Below, piece by piece: positions 6,903 to 10,967 of a DNA stretch of 10,967 nt (positions within the stretch are counted from its first letter, which is position 1; each line of letters opens with the position of its first letter). The notes under the pieces are model-generated. The model saw nothing but the letters and a program-made list of their open reading frames with translations. It was not told where the DNA came from and made no database searches. Made by a program: the position numbers and the translations under genes. The DNA is from Acidimicrobiia bacterium (lineage in GTDB: Bacteria; Actinomycetota; Acidimicrobiia; Acidimicrobiales; Ilumatobacteraceae). The stretch is from the NCBI GenBank assembly GCA_013821025.1, contig JACDHN010000046.1, positions 1-10,967 of the forward strand, given 5' to 3'.

Positions 6903-7120
6903 GCATCACAAAGGACGACATGCAGACGACGTGGTCAACAACGGATCCGGGCCGGCTCTCCTCCGATGAGGGGGACGGCGGTGCCGACGGTGGAGCGGAC
7001 GGTGGCTCCGACAGTGACGGCGACGGTGGCCCCGCCGACGGTGGCGACGGTGGCATCGACGGCGGTGCCGACGGTGGCGGCGAGGGCACTCCCGACGAAG
7101 CTCCCCAGCCCGGCGTCTGA
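6899..7120 (+). CDS. Small acidic Asp-Gly-Gly repeat protein, 73 aa, unknown function (RiPP-precursor-like layout)
   Basis: I do not recognise this protein. It starts with a non-repetitive segment of about 24 residues (MSITKDDMQTTW at the N-terminus) and continues with a low-complexity core, residues 26-61. The core is built of Asp-Gly-Gly plus one variable residue (A, S, P, I or G), with one D-x-D-x-D-G stretch at 38-43. The tail (62-73) is TPDEAPQPGV-like. The protein is strongly acidic, has no Cys, no signal peptide and no membrane segment. Support for a real gene: its ATG overlaps the PhoD stop (ATGA), a TACGGT box sits 6 bases upstream, it fills an otherwise empty 248-base gap, and the oxygenase gene follows 30 bases later in the same frame. 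A leader-plus-repeat-core next to a hydroxylase-type enzyme resembles precursor peptides of modified natural products. It could instead be a calcium-binding or disordered accessory protein. Confidence 0.65.
   Translation: MSITKDDMQTTWSTTDPGRLSSDEGDGGADGGADGGSDSDGDGGPADGGDGGIDGGADGGGEGTPDEAPQPGV
6974..7078 (+). repeat. Short in-frame tandem repeat, GACGGYGGN-based, coding for D-G-G-x
   Basis: The stretch is made of GAC-GGY-GGN units with an optional extra codon. GACGGTGGC alone occurs five times. A perfect 20-base direct repeat, GACGGCGGTGCCGACGGTGG, occurs at 6974-6993 and again at 7058-7077. The unit length is a multiple of three, so slippage would add or remove residues without breaking the frame. 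Confidence 0.85.
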
Positions 7121-7150
7121 TCCGCAAGCATCCTGCCGAGCGGCGATGAG

Positions 7151-8419
7151 ATGAGCCGCTCGACCGACTGGTCGGTCAGGCGCGTCCACCATCCTGGTGT
7201 GGCGTGCCTGGCCGACCTCGTTGGCGACCCGGACTCGTTCATCGCCGACGATTTCTCCCGCCGGGTGTGCTGCTACCCCGGCATCGTCGATCCGACGTTC
7301 CTCGCCGACCCAGAGCGCCTGTGGGGTGACGTCCTCACCGGCGGCACGAGGACGCCGGCGTTGCGCATCGTGCGACAGGGCGACACGCTGCCTCGCCAGC
7401 GGTACACCCGCTCGGCGGGCATCGGCACCGAGACCGTCGACGACCTGATCCAGCCGAACCGGGTGCTGGAGCTGTTCGACGAGGGAGCCAGCCTCGTGCT
7501 GCAGGGTCTGCAGTTCACGGATCCGGCGCTCGGCCGCCTTTCCAACAACCTCGCCCTGGACCTGGACCACCCAGTGCAGGTGAACGCGTACCTCAGCCCG
7601 GCCGCCTCGCGCGGCCTCGACGTGCACTTCGACTACCACGACGTGCTCATCGTCCAGCTCGCCGGCACGAAGCGCTGGCGCGTGTGGCAGCGACTGGAAC
7701 GCACCCGTTGGCCGGTACGCGGCGCCCCCGGGCTCGCCGCTCCCACCCTGGAGGAGCTGGGTCAGGAGCTGGGCGACCCCGTGCTGGACCGCACGCTGCA
7801 GCCCGGCGATTGCGTCCACATCCCTCGCGGGTGCCCGCACGCACCCGAGACGGTCGACGACGAGTCGGCGCATCTCACCATCGGCATCATGGCGCTCACC
7901 CGTCAGCGGTTGATCGAGCGGGCACTCTCCAGCACGCTCGGCGCCGCCGAGACGGCAGCGCTCGTACCGTCTGGCTCGTTGAGCTCATCCGCCGGTGGGG
8001 GCGACGTGCTGAAGCTCACCGCCACGGAGGCTGCCGAGGCGCTCGACGCCCTGGAAGATGCGCTGTCGGGCGACTCGCTGCGCCGTCTCCTCGCCGAGGC
8101 GGTTTGGCACCGGCAACCGGCCACCCGACTCCGACCGCGGCGGCCGCCGCCGCTCACGGACGACACCACGCTCGCCGTCATGCCCGGCCCGTTGTTGTGG
8201 GCAGAGCGCACAGACACCGCTGTCACCATGGGCCTCGGTGACCGTCGAATGCGGCTTCCCGTGGAGGCGTGGTCCGTCGTTCGCGCCGTGCTCGACGACC
8301 AGCGCGCCACGTTCCGCATCGCAGACCTGGCCGCCGAGTTGTCCACCTCGATCGACGCCGATTCCTTGCGCACGGTGATCTCGAAACTCGCCTGCGAGGG
8401 CGTGGTGGCGGGTGGATAG
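7151..8419 (+). CDS. JmjC/cupin_4-type Fe(II)/2-oxoglutarate oxygenase (ribosomal-oxygenase-like, ROX/MINA53/NO66 family)
   Basis: A 422-residue protein of the cupin_4/JmjC family, whose characterised members hydroxylate Arg or His in ribosomal proteins. The iron triad is visible: His159 and Asp161 in LDVHFDYHDVLIVQLAGTKRW, and His230 in HIPRGCPHAPE. Lys174 of GTKRW fits the 2-oxoglutarate-binding Lys, and VNAYLSP (Asn145) is the usual strand before the HxD. A helical linker follows (about 250-310), then a C-terminal winged-helix-like domain (about 350-422, FRIADLAAELSTSIDADSL). This order is as in bacterial ROX proteins. ATG at 7151 follows the small repeat-protein gene by 30 bases in the same reading frame. 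Its stop overlaps the next gene by 8 bases. Possible substrates are a ribosomal protein or, by context, the adjacent Asp-rich peptide; the latter is inference. Confidence 0.92.
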   Translation: MSRSTDWSVRRVHHPGVACLADLVGDPDSFIADDFSRRVCCYPGIVDPTFLADPERLWGDVLTGGTRTPALRIVRQGDTLPRQRYTRSAGIGTETVDDLIQPNRVLELFDEGASLVLQGLQFTDPALGRLSNNLALDLDHPVQVNAYLSPAASRGLDVHFDYHDVLIVQLAGTKRWRVWQRLERTRWPVRGAPGLAAPTLEELGQELGDPVLDRTLQPGDCVHIPRGCPHAPETVDDESAHLTIGIMALTRQRLIERALSSTLGAAETAALVPSGSLSSSAGGGDVLKLTATEAAEALDALEDALSGDSLRRLLAEAVWHRQPATRLRPRRPPPLTDDTTLAVMPGPLLWAERTDTAVTMGLGDRRMRLPVEAWSVVRAVLDDQRATFRIADLAAELSTSIDADSLRTVISKLACEGVVAGG

Positions 8420-9341
8420 GTTCGAGTGCTCGGTCGCCAGCCGAGCCCGCGATGAGCAACAGTTCGCCACGGCCTCACCCGTTCGCCGCTGGCTGACCAT
8501 CGAGGTCCGAGGTGCGTGGGGCCGGGATTGTGTGCGCGACACCGATCTCTCCGAGCATGTGACACCGCAGTGGCGCCAGGACCTGCAGGCACACGGCGTC
8601 CGCATCCTCGCCGTGCGCCGCAACCTCGACCGCGATGCCGACGGTGCCATCCGCCTGCTCTACGCCAGCTCCGGGCGGCCCGGCGAGGTGCACGCCGCCG
8701 CCTGGTCCACCGACGTCGAGCACCTGTCCGACGTGATGGGGGCGACCAGCCGCATGCCCACCGGCGACGGCGATGCGCCTCCCGGCTGGCAGCCAGAGAC
8801 GCGACCAATCGCCCTCATCTGCACGAACGGCCGCCATGACAGCTGCTGTGCCACGTTCGGCCGCCCACTGATGCGAGCGCTGCGCGAGACACCGTGGATC
8901 GACCAGGTCTGGGAGTGCTCGCATGTCGGCGGCGATCGGTTCGCCGCCAACGTGGTGATGCTCCCAGAGGGCCTGTACTACGGACGCGTCGATCCCGACG
9001 CCATCGAGCCCTTACTCCGGCTGCACGGCGAGCGACGCCTGCTGCTCGACAACTATCGCGGCCGCTCCACGTTCTCGTTCGGCGAGCAGGCCGCCGAATA
9101 CTTCGTGCGCCGAGAACACGGCATCGACGGCATCGATGCCGTGACCGACGTGGCGCTCGACGCCGAGCTGGGTGCCTTCGTCGTGGACGTGGCCGATGAC
9201 AGTGCTGCTCCACAGCGCTTCGCGGTCTCGCTGCGCCGCACCATGGCGCCGAGCCCGACGCCGCTCACGTGCAAGGGACTCGACGGCCTCAGCTACCCGA
9301 CGTACCGGCTGCTCGAGCTGCGCTCCGTGGATGCACCATGA
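8412..9341 (+). CDS. Sucrase/ferredoxin-like family protein (Apd1-type thioredoxin-fold [2Fe-2S] ferredoxin)
   Basis: A 309-residue protein of the 'sucrase/ferredoxin-like' family. The name is historical; studied eukaryotic members such as Apd1 are thioredoxin-fold ferredoxins with a Cys/His-ligated [2Fe-2S] cluster. The core motif ICTNGRHDSCCATFGRPL holds Cys137, Cys145 and Cys146, the Cys137-x8-Cys146 pair fitting cluster ligands. It is followed by WECSHVGGDRFAANVV (Cys169, His171) and LPEGLYYGRV. Many relatives have His at the place of Asp175 (HxxxH), so the fourth ligand is uncertain here. The N-terminal third (about 1-125) and the C-terminal part (DNYRGRSTFSFGEQAAEYFVR) also follow the family. 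Starts with GTG at 8412, overlapping the oxygenase gene by 8 bases; its TGA overlaps the flavoenzyme ATG. It could pass electrons between the flavoenzyme and the iron oxygenase (inference). Cytoplasmic; no signal peptide. Confidence 0.92.
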   Translation: MDRFECSVASRARDEQQFATASPVRRWLTIEVRGAWGRDCVRDTDLSEHVTPQWRQDLQAHGVRILAVRRNLDRDADGAIRLLYASSGRPGEVHAAAWSTDVEHLSDVMGATSRMPTGDGDAPPGWQPETRPIALICTNGRHDSCCATFGRPLMRALRETPWIDQVWECSHVGGDRFAANVVMLPEGLYYGRVDPDAIEPLLRLHGERRLLLDNYRGRSTFSFGEQAAEYFVRREHGIDGIDAVTDVALDAELGAFVVDVADDSAAPQRFAVSLRRTMAPSPTPLTCKGLDGLSYPTYRLLELRSVDAP

Positions 9342-10762
9342 AAGGAGATCTCGACGCCGTGGTCGTCGGCGCCGGGCCCAACGGCCTGGCCGCCGCCATC
9401 ACCATGGCCCGCGCCGGTCGGTCGGTGCTCGTGCTGGAGGCAGCCACCTCGCCGGGTGGCGGCGCCCGCTCGGCCGAGCTCACCCTTCCCGGGTTCGTGC
9501 ATGACGTCTGCTCGGCCATCCATCCCCTGGCCGCCGTGTCGCCGTTCTTCGCTTCGGTCCCGCTGGCGCGCCACGGACTCGAGCTGCTGCCCTTCGAGAT
9601 CCCGCTGGCCCACCCGATCGACGGTGGCCGGGCCGGCCTGTTGTACCAGTCGCTCGACGACACAGCGGCCGGATTGGGCGTCGACGGGCGGGCCTGGCGG
9701 CAGGTGATCGGATGGACAGCGCAGCGCTGGGACCGGGTGGCCCCCGCCGTGCTCGGTCCCGTGCTGCGACCTCCTCGCCATCCGGTCACCCTGGCCGGCT
9801 TCGGTCTGCGGGCGGCACCCCCGGCCACGTGGGTGGCCCGGCGATTCTCGACCGACGAGGGGGCGGGGCTGTTTGCCGGGTGCGCAGCCCACTCCTTCAT
9901 GCCGCTCACCCGACCGCTGTCGACCTCGTTCGGGATGATGCTGGCCGCCTCGGGGCACCGCGCCAACTGGCCGGCGGCGCGGGGCGGCACAGGGGCGATC
10001 ACTCGAGCCCTGGTCGACCTGCTGGTCGAGCTCGGGGGCGAGGTGCTCACGTCGTCGCCGGTCCGTTCGATGGCTGACATCCCGCGGTCGCGGGCCGTGT
10101 TGTTCGATGTCACGCCGCGCCAGCTCCTCGCCGTGGCCGGCGACGAACTGTCGGGAAACTATCGACGCCGCCTCGAGCGCTTCCGGTACGGACCGGGCGT
10201 GTTCAAGGTCGACTACGCCCTGCGGGAGCCTGTGCCGTGGACGAACGACGGCTGCCGGAGGGCGGGGACGGTGCATCTGGGCGGCTCGGTGGCCGAAGTG
10301 GCTGCCGCCGAGCACGAGGTTGCCAGGGGCCGCCATTCACAACGGCCGTTCGTGCTGGTGGGCCAGCAGAGCCTCGTCGACCCCAGCCGGGCACCGGCGG
10401 GGCGGCACACCTTGTGGACCTACTGTCACGTGCCGAACGGATCCGACGTCGACATGACCGAAGCGATCGAGGGCCAGATCGAGCGTTTCGCTCCTGGCTT
10501 CCGCGACATCGTGCTGGCGCGTCACGTCGCGGGTGCCGGATGGTACGAGGCTCACAACGCCAACAACGTCGGAGGCGACATCAACGGCGGCTCCTTCAAC
10601 GGGCTCCAGCTGTTGTTCCGGCCTACGGTGAGCCTGCACCCGTACCGCACGTCCAACCCGCGGCTGTTCTTGTGCTCGTCGTCCACGCCCCCCGGCGGCG
10701 GTGTGCACGGCATGTGCGGGTTCCATGCCGCGGAGTCGGCGCTGGCCACCGTCCTACGCTGA
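9338..10762 (+). CDS. FAD-dependent oxidoreductase, PYROXD2/phytoene-desaturase-like (CrtI superfamily), 474 aa
   Basis: A flavin amine-oxidase/desaturase-type protein. The N-terminal FAD-binding Rossmann motif is VVVGAGPNGLAAAITMARAG (Gly11, Gly13, Gly16), with the acidic end of strand 2 in VLVLEA and a GGGARS loop. The middle part (PLTRPLSTSFGMML, RGGTGAITRALVDLLVELGGEV) and the closing SSSTPPGGGVHGMCGFHAA fit the CrtI/PYROXD2 group. Such enzymes desaturate or oxidise lipophilic substrates; this one's substrate is unknown, and no carotenoid genes are nearby. The ATG at 9338 is preferred because it overlaps the preceding stop (ATGA) and gives a full first beta-strand. An in-frame GTG at 9359, 11 bases after a strong AAAGGAG (9341-9347), is an alternative. 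It is the last gene of the co-directional run and is convergent with the acyl-CoA dehydrogenase. Confidence 0.93.
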   Translation: MKGDLDAVVVGAGPNGLAAAITMARAGRSVLVLEAATSPGGGARSAELTLPGFVHDVCSAIHPLAAVSPFFASVPLARHGLELLPFEIPLAHPIDGGRAGLLYQSLDDTAAGLGVDGRAWRQVIGWTAQRWDRVAPAVLGPVLRPPRHPVTLAGFGLRAAPPATWVARRFSTDEGAGLFAGCAAHSFMPLTRPLSTSFGMMLAASGHRANWPAARGGTGAITRALVDLLVELGGEVLTSSPVRSMADIPRSRAVLFDVTPRQLLAVAGDELSGNYRRRLERFRYGPGVFKVDYALREPVPWTNDGCRRAGTVHLGGSVAEVAAAEHEVARGRHSQRPFVLVGQQSLVDPSRAPAGRHTLWTYCHVPNGSDVDMTEAIEGQIERFAPGFRDIVLARHVAGAGWYEAHNANNVGGDINGGSFNGLQLLFRPTVSLHPYRTSNPRLFLCSSSTPPGGGVHGMCGFHAAESALATVLR

Positions 10763-10790
10763 CGCCATCTACGGCAACATCGCGGCCTGA

Positions 10791-10967
10791 TCAGACCAGG
10801 ACCGCAGACAAGTCCCCTGCCAGGACGCTGGCGCCGCCGGCCGTGATCTGAGGCACGAGGCCCTTCGTCTGGGGGAGCAGTTGCTCTGCGTAGAAGCGGG
10901 CGGTGTGCAGCTTCATGTCGCAGAACGACGCGTCGCCACCCTCCGACTTCCACTCACGGGCGGCCAG
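10791..10967 (-). CDS. Acyl-CoA dehydrogenase, C-terminal end (partial, enters from the right edge)
   Basis: The - strand is open from the right edge to a TGA (complement of 10791-10793), giving 58 residues. The segment DMKLHTARFYAEQLLPQ followed by GLVPQITAGG resembles the extra C-terminal helical domain of long acyl-CoA dehydrogenases (the Acyl-CoA_dh_C type). There the final helix packs near the flavin domain, before a short tail. The catalytic part lies outside the window, so substrate and completeness cannot be judged. The gene ends 28 bases after the flavoenzyme stop in convergent orientation, with no clear terminator in the gap. A role in fatty-acid or sterol beta-oxidation would be typical. 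Confidence 0.7.
   Translation of the reverse strand: MAAREWKSEGGDASFCDMKLHTARFYAEQLLPQTKGLVPQITAGGASVLAGDLSAVLV

Noticed and set aside
7010..7048. Complete EF-hand in the small protein
   Set aside because: D-x-D-x-D-G is present, but the twelfth position is Gly and flanking helices are absent.
6974..7078. CRISPR or regulatory iteron array
   Set aside because: Repeats are short, codon-phased, without spacers, and fully explained as coding repeats.
6935..7873. 312-codon open frame on the - strand across the small gene and the oxygenase
   Set aside because: It is the antisense of the iron-binding region of the oxygenase. The small-protein repeat read backwards gives AVT/PPS-type low complexity.
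9293..10336. 347-codon open frame on the - strand opposite the flavoenzyme
   Set aside because: Shadow of a gene with a clear FAD-binding motif; composition is low-complexity RPG-rich and no domain is visible.
10763..10793. Terminator between the flavoenzyme and acyl-CoA dehydrogenase genes
   Set aside because: Only the short palindrome TGATCA (10788-10793) is seen, with no stable stem or T-run.
1..10967. tRNA, rRNA, transposase, integrase or IS ends
   Set aside because: I found no such genes or terminal inverted repeats. The decayed region therefore lacks a visible mobile element.

Overview
The window looks like chromosomal DNA of a high-GC actinobacterium. Dense third-position G/C, GTG starts and ATGA gene overlaps support this. 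TAnnnT boxes lie 6-7 bases upstream of several starts, which fits leaderless transcription. The gene content suggests Acidimicrobiia or a relative, but that placement is inferred from family recall and was not tested.

Positions 1-1583 are a gene graveyard. On the + strand lie the tail of an ADP-ribosylglycohydrolase and the start of a protein-tyrosine-phosphatase-like domain, which were probably one fused gene. They are separated by a one-base slip in a GGGG run and a TAG codon. The phosphatase part then joins, in frame, a short piece of a UvrD-type helicase carrying motifs II and III only. That piece abuts the C-terminus of a DNA methyltransferase on the - strand, which is truncated, internally deleted and frameshifted. 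The families involved suggest a decayed defence or restriction island.

Positions 1637-2369 hold two small intact genes in convergent orientation, a cupin and an antibiotic-biosynthesis-monooxygenase (ABM) fold protein, with a possible hairpin between them. The ABM gene diverges from the large locus that follows.

Positions 2445-10762 are a run of six co-directional, tightly packed genes: a GH38 alpha-mannosidase, a PhoD-like phosphoesterase without a signal peptide, a 73-residue Asp-Gly-Gly-repeat small protein, a JmjC/cupin_4 2-oxoglutarate-dependent oxygenase, a sucrase/ferredoxin-like (Apd1-type) thioredoxin-fold ferredoxin, and a PYROXD2/CrtI-like FAD oxidoreductase. Gaps are 3 and 30 bases; the other junctions overlap by 4 or 8 bases. 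A promoter-like sequence inside the end of the PhoD gene could start a separate transcript for the last four genes. Those four form a coherent redox set: an unusual acidic repeat peptide, a protein-hydroxylase-type enzyme, an Fe-S carrier and a flavoenzyme. The peptide as substrate of the oxygenase is the most interesting hypothesis here, but it is inference.

The window ends with the C-terminus of an acyl-CoA dehydrogenase on the - strand, convergent with the flavoenzyme gene.
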